Positions 1 to 8,555 of a stretch of 64,000 bases of DNA are shown piece by piece. The stretch is from Armatimonadota bacterium (GTDB lineage Bacteria > Armatimonadota > UBA5829 > DTLH01). How positions within the stretch are numbered: the first letter of the stretch is position 1; each line of letters opens with the position of its first letter. The position numbers and the translations under genes are program-made. The notes beneath the pieces were generated by a model. The model saw only the letters and a list, made by a program, of their open reading frames with translations, did not search any database and was not told where the DNA came from. Location of the stretch: NCBI GenBank assembly GCA_029551395.1, contig JAKPFN010000022.1, positions 1 through 64,000 on the forward strand. The letters run 5' to 3'.

Positions 1-111
1 AGACGTGAGATCTTCGAGTATATCGAGGTCTTCTACAACAGGCAGCGGATCCACTCGGCACTTGGCTATATGTCACCTGCCGAGTTCGAAGCCGTTGCTC
101 AAGCAGCATAA
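1..111 (+). CDS. IS3-family transposase OrfB, C-terminal end (cut by window edge)
   Basis: An open frame enters from the window edge and ends at a TAA. Its translation contains [20 protein letters not shown], which closely resembles the C-terminal end of IS3-family OrfB (rve-type DDE integrase core), where the 'N..R.H..LGY.SP..FE' pattern is diagnostic. Only about 36 residues are visible, so the catalytic residues lie outside the window and intactness cannot be judged. The ORF track misses it because it has no start codon here. It places an insertion sequence directly upstream of the PEP-CTERM gene. Confidence 0.85.
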   Translation, partial: RREIFEYIEVFYNRQRIHSALGYMSPAEFEAVAQAA

Positions 112-113
112 CT

Positions 114-136
114 ATGTGTCCGTTTAGGGTTGACCA
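114..136 (+). repeat. candidate right terminal end of the IS3-type element
   Basis: The sequence tgtgtccgtttagggttgac follows the transposase stop codon within a few bases and is continued by 'ca'. IS3-family elements commonly end shortly after orfB with an inverted repeat carrying a TGTCC-type motif and a terminal CA. The matching left end is outside the window, so the exact boundary and any target duplication cannot be verified. Confidence 0.35.
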
Positions 137-216
137 ATCCAAATGGTAGACAAGACGGCAAAGGCACGTTATACGCATTCAGACAGAGTAAGAATTGATG
201 AAAGAGGATGATGACG

Positions 217-843
217 ATGAGAATAGTGTTATCTCTATTGTGTGTTGCGTTGTTTACTTTACAGCTAACGGTATGTGCTGCGAAAGATGCAGGTACTGGC
301 GGTGCAAGTTTTGACGCTGGAGTACGAATGCAGTTCCGCGCTCAGGCTGGCTCACTTGATGGGTTCGATGCCACTGACCATATTGCAGTTCCATACGAGG
401 GCTGGAATGGTGGTGTATATCATGTCCAAGGTCAGGATGGCTGGCTAGGAGAGACAGGCTTCTACTCAATTGACTATCGCTCGCCTCTTATGCCAGGTGA
501 AACCAAGTCTTGGACGTTCTACATATGGGCACTGCCAGGAACAGCAGCTTCTGACATGCGACTAGTGGGCGGTTTCTCAAACCATGATGTGCCAAATCTT
601 CACATTGTTCTGGAGTATATTCAGAAACCTGCGGGAGTAACCGGAGGACCAGCAGTTGGCACAACGTGGACATATCCGGAAATAGTGAATGTGCTTCTCC
701 CGTTTTACAGTACTTCAGATGGGCTGACAGGGCACGGTTTCCGACTCACGCTCACAGCGGTTCCCGAACCGTCCTCCATTCTGGCACTTGCCGGAGGGAT
801 TGCCGGGCTTGGAGGACTTGTGCTAAGACGACGAAAGGTATGA
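217..843 (+). CDS. PEP-CTERM exported protein
   Basis: An exported protein of about 208 residues. It has an N-terminal signal peptide (MRIVLSLLCVALFTLQLTVC) and a C-terminal PEP-CTERM sorting tail: VPEPSS, a hydrophobic segment, then RRRK. In organisms with exosortase, such tails are recognised by EpsH/XrtA-type enzymes at the membrane. The middle of the protein has no domain I recognise. The ORF track starts at 208, but the ribosome binding site (aaagagg) abuts that ATG; the third ATG at 217 has better spacing. It lies between the IS3 remnant and the tRNA-Cys half-gene, so it may be cargo of a mobile element. Confidence 0.8.
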   Translation: MRIVLSLLCVALFTLQLTVCAAKDAGTGGASFDAGVRMQFRAQAGSLDGFDATDHIAVPYEGWNGGVYHVQGQDGWLGETGFYSIDYRSPLMPGETKSWTFYIWALPGTAASDMRLVGGFSNHDVPNLHIVLEYIQKPAGVTGGPAVGTTWTYPEIVNVLLPFYSTSDGLTGHGFRLTLTAVPEPSSILALAGGIAGLGGLVLRRRKV

Positions 844-936
844 TGCCTTTGTCGTGACAAAATAGAAGATCGGGGGCGTGGGTAATTACGGTCCCCTTGG
901 TGTTTGTTGGCGGAACTCAGTTCAAAGCAGGGAATC

Positions 937-960
937 GTGACTCAATTTGTGACTCAATTT
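937..960 (+). repeat. perfect tandem 12-bp direct repeat, possible integrase arm sites
   Basis: gtgactcaattt occurs twice back to back with no mismatch, about 100 bp from the tRNA-Cys half-gene. Tyrosine recombinases of integrative elements bind short direct repeats (arm-type sites) flanking the crossover site, so this position is suggestive. A nearby inverted repeat (ggtgtttt/aaaacacc, 1008-1029) may belong to the same arm. No integrase gene is visible in the window to pair with it. Confidence 0.55.
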
Positions 961-1059
961 AGGAGCAAATGCAGTAAAACTGGGGCATACTCAACCATAC
1001 TGAAAAGGGTGTTTTGAGCGTAAAACACCACCTCAGACACCCTCTAACAAACTCGCTCG

Positions 1060-1109
1060 GAGGTCTGCAAAACCGTTATTCTCGGGTTCGATTCCCGACG
1101 TCGCCTCCA
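1060..1109 (+). pseudogene. 3' half of a tRNA-Cys(GCA) gene, probable attachment site
   Basis: The sequence runs from the anticodon stem (ggtctGCAaaacc) through a normal T-arm (tcgggttcgattcccga) to an acceptor 3' strand ending in encoded CCA with the U73 typical of tRNA-Cys. The matching 5' half is absent: no GGCGACG acceptor strand and no D-arm precede it. The outer base pairs of the anticodon stem also fail to match, as expected if the sequence left of the anticodon comes from a foreign element. Integrases often use the anticodon loop to 3' end of tRNA genes as att sites, leaving a half copy at the distal end. Confidence 0.75.
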
Positions 1110-1121
1110 GATTTAAACGTG

Positions 1122-1157
1122 AAAAGCCCTTCTGAGAGTGATCTCGGAGGGCTTTTG
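1122..1157 (+). terminator. rho-independent terminator behind the tRNA-Cys remnant
   Basis: The inverted repeat agcccttctgaga / tctcggagggct (one imperfect pair) closes a short loop and is followed by a T-rich tract. It probably served the original intact tRNA-Cys gene, which supports the view that sequence from here rightwards is native chromosome. Confidence 0.7.
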
Positions 1158-1338
1158 TTGTATTGAGTAGCTTAGATTCATTGCAATGTCATTAATATCC
1201 TTCACTTTTACTCTCAGTCAATCTGGTTTGCGTGGAAATCCTGTTAGGTTGTATGGTATGCTTTAACAAGCGATCATTTAGTCTCTTTCAACTTAGAGTG
1301 TATGGCTGCTTACAATTCCTCTGCAGGAGTATGATAAG

Positions 1339-3309
1339 ATGATAAAAATCTCGATAGTGTTAACCGCTATCATGGTGTGTCTGGGGGTTTCAATGAATAT
1401 TGCGTCGGGTGAGATTTCTAGTTCACCTAAATCAAACAGCTACTATCCAGCGAATAAGGCGCCGCTGGCTGAAAACGCTTACAGTCCATTACCTTTAGGA
1501 GCCGTAAAACCGAATGGATGGCTCAAGACTCAGCTTCAAATCCAGGCGGATGGACTTTCAGGTCACCTTCCCGAATTCTGGCCTTCTCTTGGCCCAGAAA
1601 ACGGTTGGCTAGGCGGAGATGGTGACCCATGGGAGAGAGGACCTTACTACACTGATGGGCTGGTGCCGCTGGCATTTCTTACCGGCGATAAGAAACTCAT
1701 TGAAATGGCTCATAAGTGGGTAGGCTGGACGCTCGAAAACCAGGCTGAAAACGGCTGGATTGGTCCTGTAAGAAACGAGGATTGGTGGCCTGCTGGGCCT
1801 ATGCTAAAGGCTCTTACCCAGTATTACGAGTTTACGGGCGATCCTAGAGTAATTCAAGTTATGCAGAAGTTCTTCGAATGTGCAAAGAATGAGCTTCCGG
1901 CTCGCCCGCTTCATTCATGGGCAAAATTCCGATGGGCTGATACAGCAATCAATGCCATCTGGCTATACAACAGAACCGGCGATCCTGAATTGCTGGAAGT
2001 CGCTAACTTGATGATGAAGCAAGGTCTTGACTACGCTGACTTGTTTACAAATTTTAAGCCATATGAGGGGAGATCGCCCAAGTGGACCCTCGAAAGCCAT
2101 GTAGTCAACGCAGCAATGGGTGTAAAAACTCCATGTGTTATGTGGGAACTTACTGGCAATCAGAAGTACAGGAAGGCTATATACACTGCAATCGATAATC
2201 TGGATAAATTCCATGGACAGGCTGCAGGAATATTCAGTGGAGATGAGTGTCTGGCAGGTAAAAACCCATCCCAAGGCACTGAATTATGCGCTGTAGTTGA
2301 GTATATGTTCTCTCTTGAAGTGTTGATGAAGAGCCTCGGGGATCCTGCATTTGGAGACAGGCTGGAGAAGATTGCATACAATGCTCTGCCTGCTCCGTTC
2401 TCACCGGATATGTGGGCTCATCAGTATGATCAACAGGCAAACCAGGTAATGTGCAAGTGGTCTGAAGATAATTGGTGGACTACCAACCTGGCGGATTCCG
2501 GTCTTTACGGACTTGAACCGAACTGCGGCTGCTGTACTGCTAATATGCACCAGGGCTGGCCGAAGTTCGTCAGTCATCTGTGGATGGCAACACCAGACGA
2601 TGGCCTTGCTGCTGTAGCTTATGGCCCTTGTGTAGTCTCAGCCAAAGTCAAAGGCGATGTTCCGGTAACCATAACTGTCGACACAGACTACCCATTTGAT
2701 GAGATAGTGTGCATGAGCTTCAGCACACCAAAATCAGTAAAATTCCCGCTACAACTTCGAATACCTGACTGGGCAGAGGATGCAACCATCAGCATCAACG
2801 GAAAAGCCATAGACACCGAACCGGGAACGTTTGCTACAGTCGATAGAGTCTGGGAAGATGGCGATAAACTGAACCTTAGACTCCCGATGAAAATCCGTAT
2901 CGAGCGGAGGTTCAATAATTCCGCTACTATTCTGAGAGGTCCGCTTGTATATTCGCTAAAGATTGGTGAAGAGTGGACAAAGGTAGCAGGAGAAGAGCCG
3001 CATGCGGATTATCAGGTAATGCCGACAACGCCGTGGAACTATGGATTGATCCTCGATATGGAGAATCCTGAGAAATCGATTACTGTCAAAAAGAAATCGG
3101 TTGGAAAGATGATCTATTCGTCTGATACGGCTCCAATCGAGCTTCATGTAAAAGGCAGAATCGTTCCTGAATGGAAAGAGGAACATGCAGGTGCAGGAAT
3201 GCTGCCCGTTAGCCCGGTTAAATCCAGTGAACCAATACAGGACTTGGTGCTGATTCCCTACGGCTGCGCTAAGTTGAGGGTGACTGAATTTCCAGTGTTG
3301 GATGAATAG
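1339..3309 (+). CDS. GH127 beta-L-arabinofuranosidase (DUF1680)
   Basis: A secreted glycoside hydrolase that should remove beta-L-arabinofuranosyl residues from plant-type arabinans or glycoproteins. The N-terminus is a signal peptide. The zinc-thiolate active site known from Bifidobacterium HypBA1 is recognisable: an acid/base-type Glu in SGDEC (E303), a Glu/Cys pair in TELC (E315, C317) and the CGCC motif (C396-C399) that supplies the nucleophilic Cys and a second zinc ligand. Length (656 residues) is normal for the family. The start has an AGGAG nine bases upstream. It is followed by a broken GH51 arabinofuranosidase gene on the same strand, suggesting a small arabinan-utilisation locus. 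Precise substrate specificity is inferred. Confidence 0.88.
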   Translation: MIKISIVLTAIMVCLGVSMNIASGEISSSPKSNSYYPANKAPLAENAYSPLPLGAVKPNGWLKTQLQIQADGLSGHLPEFWPSLGPENGWLGGDGDPWERGPYYTDGLVPLAFLTGDKKLIEMAHKWVGWTLENQAENGWIGPVRNEDWWPAGPMLKALTQYYEFTGDPRVIQVMQKFFECAKNELPARPLHSWAKFRWADTAINAIWLYNRTGDPELLEVANLMMKQGLDYADLFTNFKPYEGRSPKWTLESHVVNAAMGVKTPCVMWELTGNQKYRKAIYTAIDNLDKFHGQAAGIFSGDECLAGKNPSQGTELCAVVEYMFSLEVLMKSLGDPAFGDRLEKIAYNALPAPFSPDMWAHQYDQQANQVMCKWSEDNWWTTNLADSGLYGLEPNCGCCTANMHQGWPKFVSHLWMATPDDGLAAVAYGPCVVSAKVKGDVPVTITVDTDYPFDEIVCMSFSTPKSVKFPLQLRIPDWAEDATISINGKAIDTEPGTFATVDRVWEDGDKLNLRLPMKIRIERRFNNSATILRGPLVYSLKIGEEWTKVAGEEPHADYQVMPTTPWNYGLILDMENPEKSITVKKKSVGKMIYSSDTAPIELHVKGRIVPEWKEEHAGAGMLPVSPVKSSEPIQDLVLIPYGCAKLRVTEFPVLDE

Positions 3310-3549
3310 ATAAACATCGAACCTGCGAGTCGTCTACCAAAAAACAATGCCATCCATATCCAGCTTGCGATTCATAGTGGTATGGGTGGCATATATTTTT
3401 CCACTAGATGAATAGAATTTAGCAAAAGTGAAATTTCATCAATATATCTAAAATCAAAGCAAGTTGACTCTTAAATGCATACATGATATTTTAAGCTCAA
3501 ATGCAGCCGTGAGAATTGACCTCACAGTGTAGGTGATTGGAGATTATAT

Positions 3550-5418
3550 ATGACTCGTTTCCTGGTAACTGCCCTGGTGTGCTCCCTTCTGGTGTTATCG
3601 CTGTTGACAACTGCAACTACGCAAGAACTGCCTCTGGTTAAGGTATCGAAAACGTCTTTACACTCAGGCCGGATTAATCCACTGATTTATGGAAGTTTTA
3701 TAGAGCTTTGGGATGACCATGTGCCTGGTTTGTGGGCAGAAATGCTTAATGACCGTGGTTTCGAAGGCGTAAAACCTCGCGCTGACTGGTGTCACTACAT
3801 TGGTGAGCCAAATGTATGCGATCGGGAATGGGATAAGACAGGTGATTGGTCAGTCGACTTAACAGATCCGTTCAACGGCCCGTGTTGCGCAAAACTCACA
3901 TCCACAGGCTCCCCAGCGACCATCACTCAGTCAGGACTTTTCACGAAAAAAGGAATGACTTACCATTTTTCGGGATATTTCCGAACAGATTCTCCTGAAC
4001 TCCGCATTAAAGTCGTGCTAAAGGCTCTTTTGCCGGATGAGAGTTGGATGATACTGGCTTCTGCAGATATTCCCAAGCAAAGGTCGGAATGGAGAATGTT
4101 TAGCTGTGACTTGATATCTACCGGTACAACGGATAATGCCGTTTTTGAGATATCAATATCTGGCAATGGCTCATTATGGATGGATAAGCTCTCCCTTATG
4201 CCTGATGATAATGTAAACGGCTGGCGGAGTGATGTCGTTGAGGCCATCAGAGAGCTTGCACCGCCGGTTATCAGGTGGGGAGGGTGTGTTATTGATCCTG
4301 GACATTACAAATGGAAGGATTGTGTAGGTAATCGAGACTACCGGGTTCCTTTTGAAAACTGGTTTTGGGGCAGGATAGATTCCAATGATGTCGGAATAGA
4401 TGAATTCCTCCAATTCTGTTAAGCTGTCCAAGCTGAGCCGCTGGTGTGCATCAGTTTTGCAGATGGAGCACAAAATGCTGCAGATCTGGTTCACTATTGC
4501 AACGGCCTATCAAGAAGCACTGAATGGGGTAAGAAGCGAGTTGAAAACGGTCATCCCGAGCCTTATAACGTAAAATACTGGCAGATTGGCAATGAGCTTG
4601 ATGATTCACATTATATTGATGGTTTCATTGCTATAGCCAAAGCAATAAAATCTGCTGATCATGATGCTGTTATCTTCGCATCTTTCCCTTCCGAAGAACT
4701 CCTGAGAAAAGCGTGGGATGATCTGGACTTCGTTTGTCCACACTATTATCGGGATGACTTTGAGAACATAGAAGCAGAAATAAAACATATTGCTCAAATG
4801 GTCAAGAAAACAGTCCCTAACCGGGATATCATGCTTGGAGTTACCGAGTGGAATGTGACCAATCCGTGGGGCTTTATGCGCGGCAAGCTGCTGACTATGG
4901 ATTACGCAATGGGAAATGCCCGCTTCCTGAACATATTCCACAGGAATTCTGATGCTGTACAGCTCTCATGCAGGTCTAACCTGTGCAACAGTCTGTGCGA
5001 TGGTATAATCCAGACAAAGCCATCGGGAATATTGAAGACGCCTGCTTACTATGTAATGCAGCTTTATACCAGGCATTCCAAGCCAGTTCCGGTATCATTC
5101 AGTGGGCTTCCACAGGAACAGGAGATGTCTGCTTGCGCGTCAGAAGATCGAAATTCGCTTTGCCTGTTCATATTAAACAACAGCCGTGATCCTGTTGAAA
5201 TACAGCTAGACCTCAGTGAGTATGGAAGAGATTTTGCTCCGGTATCCGGTGAAGTAGTCTGTGATACACTTAATCGGCAGCAGATAGACATCATGAACCA
5301 TTGGAATGCTCCGGATCAAGTGCGGACCATATCTCTGCCAGTATCTAAGGATAAGATCAAGCTGCCTCCGTTCTCAGTGTCAGCTATTGAATGCGCTCGA
5401 CCACTACCAACTGAGTAA
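3550..5418 (+). pseudogene. GH51 alpha-L-arabinofuranosidase interrupted by one in-frame stop
   Basis: Two track ORFs (290 and 324 residues) are one gene read in a single frame and separated only by TAA at 4420-4422. The bridge reads EFLQFC-stop-AVQAEPLVCISF, and GH51 enzymes normally have Glu at that position, so a single GAA to TAA change explains it. The upstream part has a signal peptide, the GH51 N-terminal barrel and an inserted CBM4/9-like region. The downstream part has the acid/base Glu in IGNELDD, the nucleophile region GVTEWN and the C-terminal beta domain. The first fragment alone lacks both catalytic residues. No frameshift is needed. It could be a recent pseudogene, a sequencing error or a readthrough site. 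Confidence 0.82.
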
Positions 5419-5439
5419 GAGCTGAATATCTATATGAGG

Positions 5440-5856
5440 TCAGGTCTGTTTATCTTTACTATTCAGATACTTAGTCAGGGTAACTCGGCAGCCATTATTG
5501 TTGTCGAACCTGACCTCATCCATTAGCAGGTTCATAAGTGGAATACCTCTACCACGATTTGATGCTGGCGATGGCATTGGAATATTTGTGTTCAATGGGC
5601 ATCCCTTACCGTGATCTTGCACTACTGCCTTGTACTTATCGGTGTCTACCCAGACCATTAATCTAGCAGGCGTTGCTTCGTCTTTAGTTCCATGTGTAAC
5701 TGCATTTACGCAGGCTTCAAAGACAGCCGAGACAATAGCCCAAAGGTCTTCGCCTTCGATACCTGCATTCGCTGCAGAACCGATTATTGCCTGGCGAGCT
5801 TCCGGTAAGCTACTCACACAGATATTCAAATCAACAACTTGATCTCTATTCACCAA
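5440..5856 (-). CDS. RsbW-like anti-sigma factor / serine kinase ATPase
   Basis: A 138-residue single-domain GHKL ATPase of the anti-sigma serine kinase type (HATPase_c_2). It shows an N box (EACVNAVTHG), a G1 box (DHGKG) and a G2-like box (RGRGIPLM), and it lacks any histidine phosphotransfer domain. Family members bind a sigma factor or an anti-anti-sigma partner in the cytoplasm and phosphorylate the latter. No STAS-domain partner or sigma gene is adjacent, so the partner is unknown. It is convergent with the GH51 gene. Confidence 0.8.
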   Translation of the reverse strand: MVNRDQVVDLNICVSSLPEARQAIIGSAANAGIEGEDLWAIVSAVFEACVNAVTHGTKDEATPARLMVWVDTDKYKAVVQDHGKGCPLNTNIPMPSPASNRGRGIPLMNLLMDEVRFDNNNGCRVTLTKYLNSKDKQT

Positions 5857-5960
5857 ACTTGATCCTGAATTAAAGTCAGCATGGATGAGTTGTATATGAA
5901 TTTATATACCAAATATCAATCAACCTCAACCGTGTATTGATGATTCATCTATAATTTTTA

Positions 5961-5989
5961 TTGAGATGCGAACAGATGTTTGCTATAAT
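5961..5989 (+). promoter_or_regulatory. sigma-70-type promoter with extended -10
   Basis: TTGAGA, a 17-base spacer and TGCTATAAT form a near-consensus promoter with an extended -10 element. The predicted transcript would start about 35 bases before the ATG of the following 151-residue gene. Confidence 0.65.
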
Positions 5990-6031
5990 ATTGTCAGCTA
6001 TCGCCAAGTCATCCAAAAATAAGGTATACTA

Positions 6032-6487
6032 ATGAGTAAATCAAACAATCAGAAGATGCAAGCATCAACTCTCGCAGATGTCTACGAAATCCGCTTCGAC
6101 ATTCCGGCTAATCTTGATAATGAATTAGTAGCAGAGGAATTTGCAAGCACCTTTGGTGATATTCTTGAAAACCAACGGATGACACCTCTGGTATCATCAA
6201 AAGCATGTCCTGAGAGTATCTATGTTCAAGCTTGTCTTGCAGATAAGGAGTTAGGTGAGCAGCAGAATAGGTCTTACTCATCAGTCGTAGAGATTCTATC
6301 CAAGATTGGGAAGAATGGGAAATCTGAGCTTAGGCTGGATGAGATCAGACATTGTTCGGATGATTGGCAGGGATTCCGAATATGGATGAAGTTCAAGAGA
6401 AACGAAATTGAAAAGCTTCTTGAGCGAAAAAAACATCGCAGACGTTTTCGATTGACAGCCAGAAGACTTGTATCAAAGACTACATAA
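6032..6487 (+). CDS. hypothetical protein
   Basis: A 151-residue soluble-looking protein without signal peptide or membrane segment. I do not recognise a family. The C-terminal 35 residues are very basic (KKHRRRFRLTARR), which could suit nucleic-acid or membrane-surface contact, but this is speculation. It sits right behind a strong promoter and ahead of the purO-like gene, with about 120 bases between them, so co-transcription is possible. Confidence 0.7.
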   Translation: MSKSNNQKMQASTLADVYEIRFDIPANLDNELVAEEFASTFGDILENQRMTPLVSSKACPESIYVQACLADKELGEQQNRSYSSVVEILSKIGKNGKSELRLDEIRHCSDDWQGFRIWMKFKRNEIEKLLERKKHRRRFRLTARRLVSKTT

Positions 6488-6607
6488 ATATCTGTTGATG
6501 TTAAGTAAAATTCCGTATGCTGCGTGATTATTGGTTCTTAAAATCGTTGACGAGCAGTGATTCTGGGTGATAAACTGACCCAAGTTAAAGATTCCAGGAG
6601 GCGCTTG

Positions 6608-7222
6608 ATGTACGTAGGCAGGATAGTAGCTGTCGGGAAGACTGACCGACCATTTGTTGCCTATCGGGTATCATCCCGGTCATTCCCGAACAGAGTTGCC
6701 AGAATTACCCCTGAGGGAGTTGCAATCCAACCACTAGACCCCTCTGAAATAGAAAAAAATCCCTACATAGCATACAACTGCATACGAGTTTCCAGAAGCG
6801 GTGTTGTTGTCTCTAACGGAACGCACACTGATCCGATTTATAGAGAGCTTGAAGATGGCACATCTCCTATTGATGCACTTAAAACCGTGCTGGAAAAGAT
6901 GGGCTACGAGAGAGATCAATATAACACGCCGAGGATCGCTGGGATAGTGACACCTGATAAAGGTTACTTGGGCATAATCCGAGATGATGGCCTTGAGGTA
7001 ACAGATTTCGATCTGAAAGACAAATCGTGCAAAGTCATTTGTACGTATGAACTCAATCATATTGAAGATGAATACCATCCATTCTGCGGTCCTTCTGCGA
7101 TTGATGCAGCCAAGTATGTTGTTCATGGCGGGTTTTTCAACACACTGGAGCAGCCCATCTGTTCTGCTGCGTGGCTTGGTGGTGAATTAGCTGTTTACAA
7201 CCCACACGAAGGAGAAGAATGA
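6608..7222 (+). CDS. purO: PurO-type IMP cyclohydrolase family protein
   Basis: A 204-residue protein resembling archaeal PurO (PF07826), which cyclises FAICAR to IMP in the last step of purine synthesis. The N-terminal MYVGRIVAVGKT and the AYRVSSRSFPNRVA segment are characteristic, as are NPYIAYNC, SNGTHTD and YNTPRIAG. The ORF track begins at a GTG (6557), but AGGAGG sits six bases before the ATG at 6608, and that start gives the usual family N-terminus and length. Most bacteria use PurH for this step, so the gene may be a PurH replacement or a paralogue with another role. Confidence is high for the family and moderate for the reaction. Confidence 0.85.
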   Translation: MYVGRIVAVGKTDRPFVAYRVSSRSFPNRVARITPEGVAIQPLDPSEIEKNPYIAYNCIRVSRSGVVVSNGTHTDPIYRELEDGTSPIDALKTVLEKMGYERDQYNTPRIAGIVTPDKGYLGIIRDDGLEVTDFDLKDKSCKVICTYELNHIEDEYHPFCGPSAIDAAKYVVHGGFFNTLEQPICSAAWLGGELAVYNPHEGEE

Positions 7223-7286
7223 GTAATCAGTTAATGGTCAGGTCTAGCTGACCTCATTCTGCTGGATCTCAAAGTATGGTGCGTAT

Positions 7287-8480
7287 ATGAATGTCCAAGA
7301 TTTTAGAGAATACCTGGACTCGCTTCCGGTTATCAGTACCCATGAGCATCATCTAAAATTTCCACCTGATGAACCAGCAACATTGGAGCGTTTGTTTTCG
7401 CGCAGCTATGTTGCCTGGGGTAATGTAGACTTTAGAGTCAAAGCCAATCGTGCTCGTTTTCTTGATGTAAACTGCGGCAGGTCGTATTTTGTATGGTATG
7501 AGAAGGCGTTGAACGACCTGTTTGACTTTGGTGGAGAGATAACTGAAACCAATTGGGATGAAATATCAGAGAAAACCAGCTCTGCACTGGCTGATAAGCA
7601 CTTTCACGAGAGAGTATTCTCAGAAAAGTGTCGATACTCCTGGGCAATACAGGATTCTTACTGGGATCCTGGCTCAGATAACAGCAGACCGGACCTTTAT
7701 GCCCCGACATTCCGAATAAACAGCTTTGTTTTCAGCTATTCTTATGATTCCGTAGACCACAACAGCAATAATGCTCAGCACTTATATGGCAAATGCGAAG
7801 ATTTCGATGAGTATCTGGGCATGATCGACCGTGTGATAGGTGAGATGAAAGCCAAAGGTTGTGTTGCACTGAAGTCGGCACTGGCTTATGACAGGCCGCT
7901 TGATTTCAGAGAGCATAACAAGGCTGATGCAGCAAAAGTCTTCGGTAAATCCAAAGCTGACGTATCAGCCGGAGAAGAAAAAGTTTTTGGGGATTTTATC
8001 TTCGACTACATTTGTGAGCTTGCAGCCAAATATTCACTGCCGTTCCAGAACCATACAGGGCTTGCTAAGCTCAGTGGGTCAAACCCGATGAACCTTATAC
8101 CAATGATTGAAAAACATCCCGAAACCAGGTTCGTATTGTTTCACGGAGGTTTTCCCTGGACTGAGGAAACAGCGGCGCTTGCTCATAATTATCCCAACGT
8201 AGTTATTGATTTATGCTGGCTGCCTGCCATTTCAACATCTGCTGCAGAGAGACTGCTTCGCACGTTTCTTGAGACAGCAATGGATTGTTCCCGGATAACT
8301 TGGGGAGGCGACTGCTGGTTTGTCACAGAGAGTTATGGACACTTATTGGCAGCTAAATATGTTATCGCCAAAGTGCTTTCAGGAAAGGTTAATTCAGGCT
8401 ACCTGTCTAGACATCGTGCTGAACGAATAGCACAACGGATACTATCAGAAAACGCAATCGAAATATACGGAAGCAGATAG
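7287..8480 (+). CDS. amidohydrolase-superfamily metal-dependent hydrolase (Amidohydro_2 type)
   Basis: A 397-residue cytoplasmic protein with TIM-barrel amidohydrolase signatures. These are an N-terminal HxH metal motif within STHEHH (about residue 19), a central His in FQNHTG, a further His in LFHGGFPW and a late Asp in TWGGDCW. The arrangement resembles the PF04909 group and, more distantly, uronate isomerases. The substrate cannot be deduced. It follows the purO-like gene by about 65 bases on the same strand, so they may share a transcript, though a small inverted repeat (ggtcag/ctgacc) lies between them. Confidence 0.75.
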   Translation: MNVQDFREYLDSLPVISTHEHHLKFPPDEPATLERLFSRSYVAWGNVDFRVKANRARFLDVNCGRSYFVWYEKALNDLFDFGGEITETNWDEISEKTSSALADKHFHERVFSEKCRYSWAIQDSYWDPGSDNSRPDLYAPTFRINSFVFSYSYDSVDHNSNNAQHLYGKCEDFDEYLGMIDRVIGEMKAKGCVALKSALAYDRPLDFREHNKADAAKVFGKSKADVSAGEEKVFGDFIFDYICELAAKYSLPFQNHTGLAKLSGSNPMNLIPMIEKHPETRFVLFHGGFPWTEETAALAHNYPNVVIDLCWLPAISTSAAERLLRTFLETAMDCSRITWGGDCWFVTESYGHLLAAKYVIAKVLSGKVNSGYLSRHRAERIAQRILSENAIEIYGSR

Positions 8481-8490
8481 TTCATACTAA

Positions 8491-8525
8491 AAACCGGGTC
8501 TGAGTATTGCATTCCGACCCGGTTT
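8491..8525. terminator. bidirectional terminator between convergent genes
   Basis: aaaccgggtc and gacccggttt form a perfect 10-bp stem with A and T ends on both sides. It lies between the amidohydrolase gene and the end of hslU and could stop transcripts from both directions. Confidence 0.75.
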
Positions 8526-8555
8526 ACTTTCCACTTTACACTTTGCACTTTTTAC

